Source: Saccoglossus kowalevskii (lineage: Eukaryota > Hemichordata > Enteropneusta > Harrimaniidae). Taken from it: 43,414 nt of DNA. Positions 13,401-24,814 of this stretch are shown here, piece by piece. The notes beneath the pieces were generated by a model. It was not told the origin of the DNA. It ran no database searches and was given only the letters and a program-made list of their open reading frames with translations. Positions within the stretch are counted from its first letter, which is position 1. The number at the start of each line of letters is the position of its first letter. The stretch lies in assembly GCF_000003605.2 (NCBI RefSeq), contig NW_003132849.1, positions 30,422 to 73,835 of the forward strand, in the 5' to 3' direction. The translations under genes and the position numbers were made by a program.

Positions 13401-16400
13401 CGATAAGTTGGCCTAAGGCCAAGTTCGCGAGCGCCGATGGCGTGAAGCCCTGTTGGTTGTTAAAAATAGGGGGCGCGGCCCCCTCGGCCCCACATCTAAA
13501 TCCGCCAATGATTGTTAATCACAGTATCGTGGGATGGTCTATCTTCGCTCGATGAGAATGCGTCTAATTTCGCGTAATCGTAATTAATTGGTATAAAGTA
13601 TAGACACTCTGTTGATGAGTATGGACTTTTGCTAGACAAATACAGCTGGAAAATGAGCTAGCCGTGTCTGTTATGCAAAAATAAATCAATATTTAGGCTA
13701 ATGTACACATTTCATGCACTTAGGGCGTGTATGTCTACGTAAAGAGACTTACTATCCCTCTGAAAGTCCACAATTATATCACATTTTTGACTGCCTGGGA
13801 CAATATAATACGGGAAATATGTGGAAAGATTATGAACTTCTCTCACCTGTAACTAGTAACACTCACGTTTCATTTGTCAACTAAATGCTGACGCCAAAGC
13901 AACGGAAATAAAACGAGATCTCACTTAGTGCAATTTCACATGCTATTTATAAATTTCCGGTTGGCAAATCAGCTTGTTATGATAACCTCTCTTCTGAACG
14001 TTTCCTAATATGCTAGTGTGTTGTTGCATGTTAATTTACTATTATCGTTGTCTGCGATATTAGTTTAGATTTTTTTTTTTGCAAGGGAAAATGTTCATAG
14101 TGTCATGTTTTCTCAGTGGTGCGGTCAGGCATTCTCAAATCACTTTCGAATGGTTAGTGCGTTCGCCTACCAGAATGGTAATTCTGTTGCTGTCATTTCA
14201 TAATACAATCTGATCTCGCTGCTTATTATTTGTGAATTGTAATTGTAAATTTCTTTATTTCACCATTTCAGGTTATTGGAACATATGATCCAAGAAAAGA
14301 AGCACATTACATTATGAATGGTGACAAATAATTGAATCTTATGTAAAAAAAAAAGTTAATTGAAAATCCATCAGTGCAAAACGCGTTCAATTTCATATAA
14401 TTTCGTATAATCCGTTTCATATAAATTTGTAATGTTGTAAACCTCACTCGGCCCGGAGTACGGTTTACAAAATTATATCCACAACCGCGCGGTTTAGAAT
14501 TATAAATATACTAGCTGCTTATTTTGAACGCTATTAATGGCGTCTGTCAGGGCGTTATACTCTCGTTACAGCTATTCAATAGCAGGCGCAATAATTGTAC
14601 CAAGGGTCGTGATGTTGTGCAGGAAGTGTACTCAACCACCTTATGTATACTAACGATTTGACATTGATAAACCTATCAATTGATGTTCAAAGTGGACTGG
14701 TTTTCATATGCAAGTTATATGGAACTGAATAAAACGTCCGGGTGTTTGCATTTATCCCTCGTAAATTTAGTCTCTCTCCAGATAGCGCTGTGTATTTCAA
14801 GTGGCAATATAATACGTTGCCCCCAGTTATAATGACCTGCGATATATATATATATCGATTGTAATACTAATACTGAGATGACATGGACATTAGAGAACAG
14901 ACTTATTCTCTATGTGCTCATTTCTTAAATTTGTTATTTACATTCGATAAGTCAAAATGTCTCTGTTTCGCACGATTTGTACTTATATGTACTTTTCTCG
15001 CTACTAATGTAATATGACTAATAGAGTTGCTTATAACAATGCCTTCCGCATTCTCATGAGATCAGCATGCACTTCCATGCACTTAAGCGTAGAATGATGT
15101 ATACGTTCTTTGTATAGTTATACATAGTGACAATAGCTTGACTGATGTAGCTCTCAAATCAGATGCGTTTTTGTAATAACAATTTTACGGAATGCGAGGA
15201 AACTATATGTATTTTTAAACAACGTTCATTTTATTTTTTAATATTGCTCCCTGTACTGTATCGTATATTATTGTTATTGGATATGGCAGCTGTATATTTA
15301 GACAGTAGTTTATTAGTCTGACAAAAAAACACGTAAAAACAGCATTCCAGAATGCCAACTCATTGAAAGTGCTTTCCAGAATGAGAACTTGCGGCGATTG
15401 GTGTGTCTGTTAAAGCGAGACAAAGTGTAATGTCAGCGAGAGACGTCGAACCGATCGAGGCTTATTTGTGTCTCTTGAATATCAGCTTCGTTTTATGTTT
15501 AAAACAATGAAACATTATAAAATATGAGCATTAACATTGATACTAGTTACAATGTAACGGAACAAAAATATAGTACAGATATTAATTTAAGTGAATAAAT
15601 GAATACCTAAGCCATACAATAAGAGTATCAGCGTTAATGCCATACATATTAATTACTGCATTAACTAGCTTATGCGGCCAAAAAGTGCCTGAACAATTAG
15701 TTTTGCAAACTAATTGACATAATTCCTCTACAATCCCATGCCAATCATCAAATATCCCATGTACGTGAATAAAACTAACTCAATGACATGTATATAAATT
15801 GTATAATTGTATTTATTTCTTCCACACACTTTTTTGCGGTCTAGATTTGGGGCGCAAGGCCTGCGATCTGTACTTACAATAGAGGGTGAATAACTGTAAT
15901 GAAATTATGTATTTCTCGAGTTTAATTTATTAATCAATCGGAAGGACATGAATATATTACGTGATGATCATGAAGTGCATTGATTTTCACTATCTAGGAG
16001 TGGATAATCACGATTCTCGGCTCAATTGTCAGCGTGCTCGTCCAGTTTAAGTGAGATGTGTACTAATCGGTGTAAATAAGATTATACACTGCCAATTCAT
16101 TGTTTACAATATCAGTTCCATGTGCTGCCCCTGTCCTCAGTGTACGGAACAAATAAAACTGTCAATGTGACATTGAGTATATGATTTCTACGTAAAGATT
16201 ATATTTTACTCTAGAGAGGATCCGTAGAAAATAGTACTATGACCTCAATATGATTTCTTCTATGTAAAGTAGGAATTAAGCTCTTCCTGACATGTTGTCA
16301 CCGTGTTATTACAAACCACGCTAATATAATGAAAAGGATTAGCTACGTTAATTACTTATTATGCATACTAAGTAATATCTATTTATAGGTTATGTGCCTT

Positions 16401-19400
16401 GTATTAATGATCGTTTGCGAAAAATGATTTAAACTTTATACACATCGTTTTTACATTTGTAATATATTACCGACTACTTCTAGCAGTTGTGACACAGAAT
16501 TTAAAATAAAATGTTGCTTTTGGGAAACTTTTTGTCATGATTAAATAGTTTAACTTTCTCATACCAATAGTTTATGAAAAACAATTCCAAAACTAGAGAC
16601 ATTTTCTGGACTCATAACATAAATGATAATACATGTTTATAGCGCATATTGATATGTACAACCCGTGCACAGGTAACTGGGATAAAATACTAAAATGAAA
16701 ACGATATCATTGTATTATACGTAAGTCCTGCCGTTAGCAATTTGGCAGGGCAGTTATGTTAAGGTAGAGATGCAGGTTTGTGGGCACTTGGGAGTGATTT
16801 TTTTGCTTTTTATCATTCCAACAGTCTTGGCTATAGACTGTTAAAATTTTGTAGACTTGTGAATAGTGGAACATACTCAAAAGACGATTTTAAAATATAG
16901 ATAACAGGTGCAAACACTCTCTCTTTTGAATGCTTAGCAAGATTGAGCAAGGCTGTACATAAATATTAAAAAAGAAACATGGCGAAAAAAAAGTAATGAT
17001 GGGATCTCCATATTATGCACTATATTTAACTTTTTACATAATGATAATACATTTAAATTTGGAACTGTTACAGACATTTTAATTATGAGCATTAGCAAAC
17101 TTTTTACTGAGTGAATTGTTATGCAAATTAGCAATTATCTCAGCTTCATTTTAGTGCCCATCCCAGAACTTTTTTAAAAAAAAGCTCCTAGACGCTTTGA
17201 CCTATTGTTTTGAAATTTTCACAAATGATTGACAATGTGTTTATCTTCAAAACGCCGTCGGGGCATTGTTTTTGGTTGAACAGTGTTACAACAATCGTAC
17301 AGACAACTAGCCTGGGTGTTAATTTATGCATTAACTTAAAGTACTGAAATTTGAGCTGCTGCCCTGCAAAATTGACAACCGGTAGACAGTTTTCAAGACG
17401 GCACTTTCTTCATAGTAAATAGATGTACCCGTAAACCAATTTTGACAGGAAACAGAAGCATAGTTTAGGAGCTATTTTTTTTAAATCACTTTTGACCAAA
17501 AAAGCACATTTTTGTGCATATTTCAAACTATAGTGTCCATAAAAAAATATAGTAACAACATTTTAAAATTCATACAATAAGCTTTCTGAAAATATATAGT
17601 TTTGTGGTCAAGGGAGGTCATCTTGGTCTCCTAATTAACTAATTAAAATACCTGTCCGGTAAACTGCATCTCTACCATAATTTATATACCAAACCTGGAC
17701 ATGATTTTAGTTTGAGATATTTATACTTTCAAATCCGATAAAATATTTTTGAACATGCGCGTTTTTTTTTTTTTTTTTTTTAATTTATGGAAATCCCCGC
17801 TCAAAAAATGTCTTACACAACTACGACAAAATGAGCGACAGTAGCATGTTACGTACTGTCCTGTTCAATCTGCATCAGAGTCGTCTTCCCATGTGGGCGT
17901 CATTTGCCGGGTTCAATACAGGCAACCAATTCATTGATTAGCTACACAATCTGTGACTAACTTCCATTTCATCATATTCCTTTATCGGCGTAGCAAACAT
18001 AAAATTCGTTTGACAGGATGCTTGGTCGGTTACTTTATGACTGTTAGATCTACTCATAATATGAGTGATGAGAACTTAGATTGTATTAACACGAATAAGC
18101 TAAAATAGTGGTTATATGCACTGGGAGGCCAGCGCACTTTAACAAGGGGGGGGGGGCAAGAAAAAGACCAGGTAAAAGCGAAAAACGATCACACATAATC
18201 AATGGCGAAAACCGGTAAGTGGATGCCACTGCTCAAGAGTCCCGCGGCACAAACCTTGTATGGAGACATGTACAGCCTAAAATGTGTTAATATGCATTAT
18301 GTTAATTAGCTTGTTATTTGCACATGGTACACTGCCTGCACTCAGAGTTAGTGGCTCTGTTTCATCCGTGTATGGGGAACCAGGTCTTCCTGAGACATCA
18401 CATATCAACTACAAACAATGAGCAGATATTAATTTACAGCAAACATTTAACAATTTTCTATGCATTTCGGCATATGAACGTGTTAAAACAGATCGTTATG
18501 CAAAGTATCTAATTACTATGCGGTGATTAGTACAAAAATGTCTGTGTACTAAATTACATTCCAATTAACCCAGTGGTGCTTGAGATATTGGTGAGACACG
18601 ATTTTTGAAACAGACAGTCATCGGCATAAATCTACAAATTTATGTACAATTAGGTGTTTCACCTAGTTACGTAACTTGAATCTTAAAATGTGGTGTTCAC
18701 GGTTGTAACATAACTCATCGAGTCCGGGGAAGATTATGTATTCTGTATAGATTGATTAGGAATCGTTGGAAAATCATTACACCTGGTTTTACCTTGCTTT
18801 TCGTCATAAGTTTACTAACCATGGTGTGTATGACGATGTCTAGGCATAAACACGTTTTTTCCCATTGATTAGAGTAAAAAAAAGAAATAATACAACACGT
18901 ATTTTACTTGCATCATTGCAGTCAAGGCCGGTGAGAAACGTGTCGATACTCTGGATAAGCTAGATCTGCACAGTGTTTAATAGTTCACCATTAATTAGCA
19001 TGTTCTAGACGAGTCCTAATCCATGCTTTTTAAGTAGTATGGAGTTAATTAAAAGTCTTAAAAAAGGGACTGTGTAGATATACTTAAGTAAATCTTCAAA
19101 TCGAGCTATATTTCCCATTTGCAGTTATTCAACATAAAGCAAACCAGGAACGATGATACTATATTATAACAAGTAATTTAATATAGTCCCCGTAAGTTCT
19201 CTAAGTTTAAGGAATAAATAAATTTTGAACTTATATAGTCAGAATGTCAAATGAATAAATCTGCATATGTGCGACATGATGTATGACGTATATATAATGT
19301 TTGAACATGATCATGTCAGTCATGTCTGGAACATTATTTATTACAGGCTTTGATTGGTTGTTTAAAAGGAGTCCATGATGACATATTGACTATTCAGAGT

Positions 19401-19973
19401 GAGATTGTTATCAACCCGTCGGTACATTGTCCAGCTGGTATGCAGCTTCTGGCTTGTAGTGTCAGAGACTCGTAAGTATATCACATTTACATTATAACCA
19501 AAATGAACAATTGTTGAGAACGTTTTAATTTCAAACACACAAACAAACATATCAGTACGGGGTAAATCAAATTCAAATTATTAGTGACCGTATATCAGGG
19601 TGCACGCCAATTAATTTTCATTTTTTGAATTATTATATATTATCCCGGTTATTCATGTACAAACGCATGACATTCAAACACAATTAGCAAATATAATTTG
19701 CATATTGTTGTATGTTTTTATTGTTGACTGTCTAGATTGTGTCGGAATCCTGAAAGATGCAATGATTTGCTTGATAGGCCGTTTGGAAAGGTTCTGTAAA
19801 TAGCAAGAATTGAAATAATTACTGTCATTGTTTTTAGATATTCACATATGCAGCCTACAGATCAGCGAATTCAATACGGGCGTGGTTTAATTGACAACGC
19901 GACGTCACGGTGCTATTGGGATAGGTGTGGCAATGTCGACAGAGGGTGCCAAGTATCTGCAAAGTGCTACTGA
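4498..19973 (+). CDS. Secreted PAN/apple-EGF protein with two CPxGM cysteine-rich modules (5 exons)
   Basis: Proposed coding exons are 4498-4782, 5414-5567, 7432-7619, 19347-19471 and 19838-19973. Together they give 888 nt, 295 residues and a stop. Introns have phases 0, 1, 0 and 2, and every junction is GT-AG and in frame. Residues 1 to about 24 form a hydrophobic signal peptide. Residues 50-72 (C50-x3-C54-x5-C60-x11-C72) match the core of PAN/apple domains. Residues 106-140 form an EGF domain with CENGGTC and a C129-x-C131 pair; C121 is an extra seventh cysteine. Residues 166-214 and 237-294 each open with C-P-x-G-M-x-L-x-x-C, so they look like a repeated disulfide-rich module. The first continues CDGASF...GTCVA...GC, which recalls the cysteine-rich C-terminal modules of PCSK9; this likeness is by eye only. 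N271-A-T is a glycosylation site. The likely role is extracellular binding or adhesion. Exons 1-3 and 5 are clear; exon 4 is supported by phase and the repeated motif. Unseen exons, including any in the gap at 11.6 kb, cannot be ruled out. Confidence 0.72.
5026..5205. repeat. (TAGTG)n microsatellite in intron 1
   Basis: A pentanucleotide array, mainly TAGTG with CAGTG and CTGTG variants at both ends, about 35 units. It lies between exons 1 and 2 of the PAN-EGF gene. The long minus-strand frames through it (HYTTLHYTTL-type peptides) come from the repeat and are not genes. Confidence 0.95.
6068..6237. mobile_element. Small inverted-repeat element (MITE), TTTAAA-flanked
   Basis: The left end (CTTTAAATCGGGGGAGTCGTC, then ACGCATGCGTCAG) and the reverse complement of the right end (GTTTAAAGCGGGAGGGTCGTC, then TGCGCACGCGCAG) match over about 38 bases. 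Both ends sit at TTTAAA. The element is about 170 bp with no coding capacity, and it lies in intron 2 of the PAN-EGF gene. Its ends resemble those of the elements at 30715, 32908 and 33353, so all four probably belong to one superfamily. Confidence 0.65.
6572..6592 (-). mobile_element. Solitary end of a CAGTGGCGGAT-type element
   Basis: Read on the minus strand this is CAGTGGCGGATTAAGAAGG, the same terminal motif as the two complete elements at 13362 and 39467. I find no partner end upstream, so it is either truncated or a chance match extended by decay. Confidence 0.35.
6880..7330. repeat. Minisatellite of ~49-bp units in intron 2
   Basis: About nine imperfect units of the form CATCCAAATTTACAG, then TCGTGTTCAGTCCCTGTG, then TTGAT plus a T-rich spacer. 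Unit starts are near 6913, 6957, 6994, 7042, 7113, 7160 and 7209. Some units are longer or shortened. The array ends about 100 bases before exon 3 of the PAN-EGF gene. The 61-codon minus-strand frame inside it is a product of the repeat. Confidence 0.85.
8094..8558 (+). mobile_element. tRNA-derived SINE with 15-bp target duplication
   Basis: The head at about 8110-8178 resembles a tRNA. An A-box-like GCATAGTGGTTGTCG lies at 8121-8135, and a B-box GAGTTCAAATCC at 8161-8172; the anticodon-loop region CTCAT suggests a Met-type ancestor. A 300-bp unrelated body follows, then an A-rich tail (8531-8558). The element is bounded by perfect direct repeats CAAACTGCAAATCAA at 8079-8093 and 8559-8573. 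These are the expected product of target-primed insertion by a partner LINE. The open frame at 8020-8358 is not a gene. Confidence 0.85.
8600..8909 (+). repeat. Dispersed ~300-bp repeat, copy 2
   Basis: Direct-orientation homologue of 11-308, starting within about 30 bases of the right target duplication of the SINE. Relative to copy 1 it carries small insertions, for example TTGTA after CATAGTACA. Confidence 0.8.
10365..10384. repeat. 20-bp perfect palindrome
   Basis: ATCTCAGACTAGTCTGAGAT is its own reverse complement over all 20 bases. Its arms (CTCAGAC/GTCTGAG) are those of the hairpins at 3674 and 38249, but without the AT-rich loop. Confidence 0.85.
10785..11053 (+). repeat. Diverged direct duplication, 185-bp offset, each with a TGACGTCA core
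   Basis: The blocks 10785-10868 and 10970-11053 share ATGACGTCAT, GATTACATGCATCTCG, CTAGATAGTT and GTATT in the same order and spacing. The perfect palindrome TGACGTCA occurs at 10807-10814 and 10992-10999. The sequence between the blocks is not obviously conserved. Either an old tandem duplication kept only its core, or one element inserted twice. Confidence 0.75.
11106..11972. mobile_element. TTAA-flanked element with 24-bp inverted ends
   Basis: The left end TTAAGGTAGCGGGACTATTA and the reverse complement of the right end TTAAGGTAGCGAGACTATTA match, and both continue TTTG. TTAA lies at both outer edges (11106-11109 and 11969-11972), as expected for a TTAA target duplication. The interior is interrupted by the assembly gap. 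What is visible has no coding frame, so this is most likely a non-autonomous DNA transposon. Confidence 0.7.
11579..11885. other. Assembly gap (307 N)
   Basis: A run of N inside the TTAA-flanked element. The open frames overlapping it are meaningless. Confidence 1.
13357..13515. mobile_element. CAnnGGCGGAT MITE with 5-bp target duplication
   Basis: The element at 13362-13510 (149 bp) begins CAAGGGCGGATCTAGG and ends with the inverse, TCTAAATCCGCCAATG. It is flanked by ATTGT on both sides (13357-13361 and 13511-13515). A poly-G run follows the left end. The terminal sequence is of the CAGNG style seen in hAT elements, but the visible target duplication is 5 bp, not 8. The open frame at 13322-13555 runs through it and is not a gene. 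Confidence 0.75.
16763..17676. mobile_element. Candidate 0.9-kb inverted-repeat element
   Basis: The left end GGTAGAGATGCAGGTTT (preceded by TTAA) and the reverse complement of the right end GGTAGAGATGCAGTTTA form inverted termini of about 14-16 bp. The start TTAAGGTAG is shared with the element at 11106. The right flank reads ATAA, so the TTAA duplication is not intact. The interior is AT-rich with no coding frame. It is probably a related, older non-autonomous element. Confidence 0.5.
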
Positions 19974-20329
19974 ATTGACAGATCAACATCAGGCAGGTTT
20001 GGTATGCTGCCATGGAATATACCCGCTTAAACTATTATAGCCATTAAAAGCCGATGAAACAACGACGGGGGAGGGAGTTTTGAGACAAATGATTCGATAC
20101 TATTTGGTGCGAGTTGCGTTGAGGCATTTATATAAGAAAAGATTTGATACGTCGAAAAAAATGTTTAACAAATAAGCTGCCTACTGATTGGTCTGACTGT
20201 TAGGTTGTTAAGGTTAGGTAGCCAATCCGGTACAATCTTTTAGGTAGCTGATATAGTGATCTTGCAAGACATCCTACTATAGTTATGGAATTTGTAATTT
20301 GGTGAAAAACAAAATTAACATTAGCATTG

Positions 20330-20960
20330 ACACTAGAGGGCACACTGTGTGAAGAGAATGAGATGACAGCGCGTCGTATCGAGATAAAAACACGTTAGGG
20401 GTGGTGAAGGTGTAGCGTTCCGTGGATTACAGGTAGTGTAAGATTTTGCGTAATGGCAAGCAAAAAAATGTGATGATTTAGCAGTATTTATTTAACCAAA
20501 GCAAATATGTAAATTGTTATGCTTATTAATGTAAATATTCAGTGTTCACATTATTTTGTACATAATTGCATATAGAATATAACAGCTTCTGTTATGATGT
20601 AATACATTTCTAATATGATGACATTTTAAATGAACGGACAATTATTGCCAAACAGGAATTCATTCACGGGAAGCTATAAGGGTGATATCATTCTGGGATA
20701 AATGAAAAGAAACGATAGAAGTCAGAAGAACTATACATTGTGGTTGAATGAGGGCGCTACACACTGAACCACGAGTAAATTAAGTCTCACTCTGCAGTTG
20801 CCAAAGACATGTTATTTAACAATTGCTACTCTGTAAATAAATAAATTCTATACTGCTAATAGTCACATAGTTCGGCGACCTAGAGGGCAGTGCTCCTAAA
20901 ACTTCGATCGGAATATATGACTACAAATGAATTACGTGACACTGACTGATGGTGGCGCTA
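20330..20960. promoter_or_regulatory. Cluster of CTCF-like AGAGGGC/TGGCGC motifs
   Basis: CACTAGAGGGCAC at 20331-20343, GAGGGCGCTAC at 20750-20760, CCTAGAGGGCAG at 20879-20890 and GATGGTGGCGCT at 20948-20959 resemble the core of the CTCF consensus (CCASYAGRKGGCRS). None matches every position. The cluster lies just beyond the end of the PAN-EGF gene. A boundary role is inference only. Confidence 0.25.
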
Positions 20961-23761
20961 TAGATTGTTAGTGTGCATCATATTGGTAGTATTGACAAAT
21001 TGGTTGAGTTAATTAAAAACAAAGATATACCCTCTCCTGCTTTTTAAATGTTGCCTCGACAGAACCTATAAAGTAGCTTCCCGGAACAAAATTACATTTT
21101 CAATGTTGAAAGGTTCTTTTTCGATATTTTCTGGATCAAAGGGGTCGTATATATTATTCTGTTGATATAATGTATATTAATGACTTTCTGTTTAAAAAAA
21201 AAAATAAACAGTGTACAACTCTTCCATTCACCTATTTGTATGTATAACTGAGTCATTAATTACGGTCGCCACCATCTTACTTAAATACAATTTTTGGGGG
21301 GAGGGGGATTTTCGTTCACTTTTTTATTTGTTGCAATTAACATAATGCAGTTTACACTGTGAAACTTGTAGTTACGTAACAGTAACTTGAAAAAATTGTA
21401 TCAATTGATTTTCATTTTTTGTTGAATATTCTTTACTACCTTGCACCTCAAAGTTAATTACTTACTTTTCTAACAAGGACAATGAATGATATATTTGATA
21501 TTTGACTGTTCGGGCCAAGGTTAAGGTGAATGACCTTAGTAAGCGTGTGTTTACCAAACAAATTTGCCGACTGAGTAAAGTGTTTCCACGAGAACGATGA
21601 CCAGGGGTGGAAGGGGAGAGGGATGGAGGGGAGAGAAAGACTTAACTTCGGTCCATGCCAAAAAGTGTTATACACAAGAATAAATAGCTATGGCGGTAGG
21701 AATACAAACGATGTGCATCATGGGATAACATCAACTGAAATAAAGAAAGTTGACAACAAAAGCAATGGGTCGTTATGGAATCATGTGTGAAGTTGAGTAC
21801 TGAATGAACAAGAACATTTGTAGCTGATTGTCAGAAATGAACTTCGAGCAATTTGCTACAGTCACGCCCAAGTGATACGAAGTTGGCAACTATATAAGTG
21901 TGTTAACAAAGTAGGCTGTAGTGAGCAAAACAAGGGCATGGAGTAATAATCATGATAAATGTCATGTAATCTTGGTCATACACAATTCCAACTGATATCA
22001 CCGAGTCATGTCAATACCAGTGTTACATCTTGTATTGTAATTAGTTACATCCGCTAAATCTGCCTGCGAGGTCACGGTATATCTACACACAATGTACACT
22101 CACATAGCTCAATATATGGCTAATAATATAAAAACATTTAAAACTGACTAGCCCAATTTAATTTATTAATTAAAAATTGCGATATTTCTCATCCAAATGT
22201 GTAAGGAGAAGGTAACAAAAAGGGTCAATTTTCTTTGCAAGGAAACACAATTGCATTAAAAAACAAATTTTATTTTGTCACTATAACAAGTAATTTTTAA
22301 CATCATAAAAACTTCAGGAAATGACTTAACTGATGAGAAAAAGATAAGTATTAGAACTGGTAAAATTCTGTAACACGGTTTGCACGATTGAATATTCACG
22401 TCAAGGAATATAAAGCATATAGTGTATACTACGACTCTTTATTGATTTACGTGTCTTTTCTAATGGTAAAACTGAATGTGTGTACAATCAACTGCTACCT
22501 AGCGTACTGGTCAAATGTGTTATGTTTAATCCAATGAACTCCACTTACTTTAATAAAAAAAGGTCAAGAAAAAAAAAACAACGAAGCAATGACCTTGACC
22601 TATTCCCAGTTTAACTAAACATGTCTGTGTCAAGTTTCAATTACTGATATTTATGTTTCGACTTGATGCGAATCCATATTTTTCTTACAGAAATAATTGT
22701 CATGGGAGGTTCGTGATCGAGCTGGGAATGGGTGGAAATGTCTTCTGAATCGACATCATGCACAGACACATAATTGATTGTATTGTATTGTATGCGTGGC
22801 AATACAGTGATTTATTGATCAGACTACATTGTTATCAATGCAATAGACAGCGAATTATCATCAAACACATGTGAGTTATTGATTTATGAGTTCCAAATAA
22901 ACATCGCCAACTTTAATTGTAGGCTTGATCAGATACCCGAATTTGTCTAAAGCCATTTTGACCGGAGGTTCTGTTGTAAATAACAGTTACTATCTGCACA
23001 AACAATGATACTTGTATTGCAGACAACGGAACGTCCGGCAGGAAGCACTGCAATCGACAACACAGATAACACACCGGTAAAATGATATGACACGGAGAGG
23101 TGAGTCGTGTAACAGACAGGGGGGTACAACTGGTCAACGTTTTTTATGGGTACCCAGGTTAATCAGTGCCTCATTGCACTGATGGTTTCACGGGTGAACA
23201 TGTCACGCTTAAAAATGTAATAGATTTCTCTGGCACATGTTAATCAAAAGAAACTTTTTTATATTTTATATCGAAAGATTCTGTAAAAATTTAAGAGCTC
23301 TATCACAAATGTTACACGTTTAAAACTGTGGTCACCTATCACCTACGATTTACTTGACGTCAAAACAGTGGTCACAGAAGATTCCATGACCATTCAAAAA
23401 ATAATGCAGCAACTCCACTTTCACATTTTCAATTATTGATATGCAAAATCATGTATAACTTTGTTTTAATTCTGAAATCAAAGTGGTTAATCAAATTATT
23501 ACTACTCAGCAGGCACCAATCAGGTCATTTCACTTTCGTCAGAACTTGTAGATGTAATATGTGTGAGTAGTCATGGCGATTTTTGTTAAATTAACACAAT
23601 CTGAAGATTTCACTATCTGAATGTAAAAACGAACAAAACTACCTAGTGAAAATGCAAAAATAATAATTCAATATTCAAAATCGCTGTGACTCTTATGTTC
23701 CTCGTGTATCCCTTTTAATTTATTCACAGTACTTACGTGAATAATTCAATCAATCAATAAA

Positions 23762-23811
23762 NNNNNNNNNNNNNNNNNNNNNNNNNNNNNNNNNNNNNNN
23801 NNNNNNNNNNN

Positions 23812-23854
<43 letters not shown>
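23762..23854. other. Assembly gap (50 N) inside an (ATAA)n tract
   Basis: N fills 23762-23811. A TAAA tract continues to about 23854 on the right, and ATCA units precede the gap on the left. The gap is therefore probably an uncollapsed microsatellite, and its real length is unknown. Confidence 0.95.
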
Positions 23855-24814
23855 AGGATTTATTTACTTAGCAGTCAGGTGGTATCTAACGTAACATCGA
23901 ATTTTAATTAGTGGGAATTATGAGCTTTCGTGAAATAAAGAAATAGTTAGATGTGCTTTAAAACACTTCTTCTATGAAAATATTTATAAATATTTGTATA
24001 TTTTACTTTTTAAAATTTTTTAACAACTATGAACATAATTGTGGCGTTTTTTGCGACTGTTGCGAGATCTTGAAATGCCTTTGACAGATGATATCAAATG
24101 TTTCATGTTTAAAACAGTGACAAGGCGGAATCCTTCAACAGGTGCTGAAAGGTCAACTGTCTACCGCAAGCTAAACGCAGTATATACACGTGACATCACC
24201 GGCTAGTACGGTCCAAGGGCCACACATTAGCACGTGTTGGGCAGGTGGTCAGATTGAATGCTGGGTCGTGGGGTTACTCTCATTGTAGTGTGTAGCAAAA
24301 ACATATTTGGGGTAAATTTCGGTACTCCAGTGACAAAAGTGAACTGAAATGCAGACATTACAAGAAACATTTACCACTATGTGAAACTATATAAACTTAA
24401 CATCGCAAGAACGGAGCCACGGAACACAAAAATCACGTATGATGCTTTACATATGAAAGTAGATAGTCGTTACCATTTGATAAAATATGGCTGACTTTCG
24501 GCCATTATTTTTCTAAATTTCAATACGTAAATGTGTCCAAAGCTAATTCTTGGAAATTAACAAGTCGACTTCATTCCAACTTTGTACCAGGATCCTGCTC
24601 ATTAGGTTATATGTGCACATTGTATTTTTTTTAAAGATTGACAAAAAATGGCGCACTGGAGGCCATTTTTGCTTTAGTTTATTTCTATGCAATAATATAC
24701 CGCTTTATTTAATTGACTGCTTGCACCAGTAATATGTTATACTTCAGGATATGCTATTTTATGATTTGATTAAATTTAAATGACAGTCAATACTAGTGTT
24801 GCTAGCGTGTAAGA

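Larger units (their letters stand above)
7620..19346 (+). other. Large intron 3 of the PAN-EGF gene
   Basis: This 11.7-kb intron runs from the donor GTAGGT to the acceptor TTACAG. It contains a SINE, a dispersed repeat, a duplicated 85-bp block with two TGACGTCA sites, two TTAA-associated inverted-repeat elements, a CAnnGGCGGAT element and a 307-base assembly gap, all listed separately. The ORFs of 60-118 codons inside it have no recognisable domains. A possible alternative terminal exon at 14272 is discussed in the findings. Confidence 0.55.

Noticed and set aside
13322-13555. Plus-strand frame of 77 codons
   Set aside because: Runs through the CAnnGGCGGAT element and its poly-G tract.
22559-22603. 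AGGTCAAG...CTTGACCT inverted repeat as a regulatory site
   Set aside because: Eight-base arms around a poly-A-rich spacer; too short to distinguish from chance.
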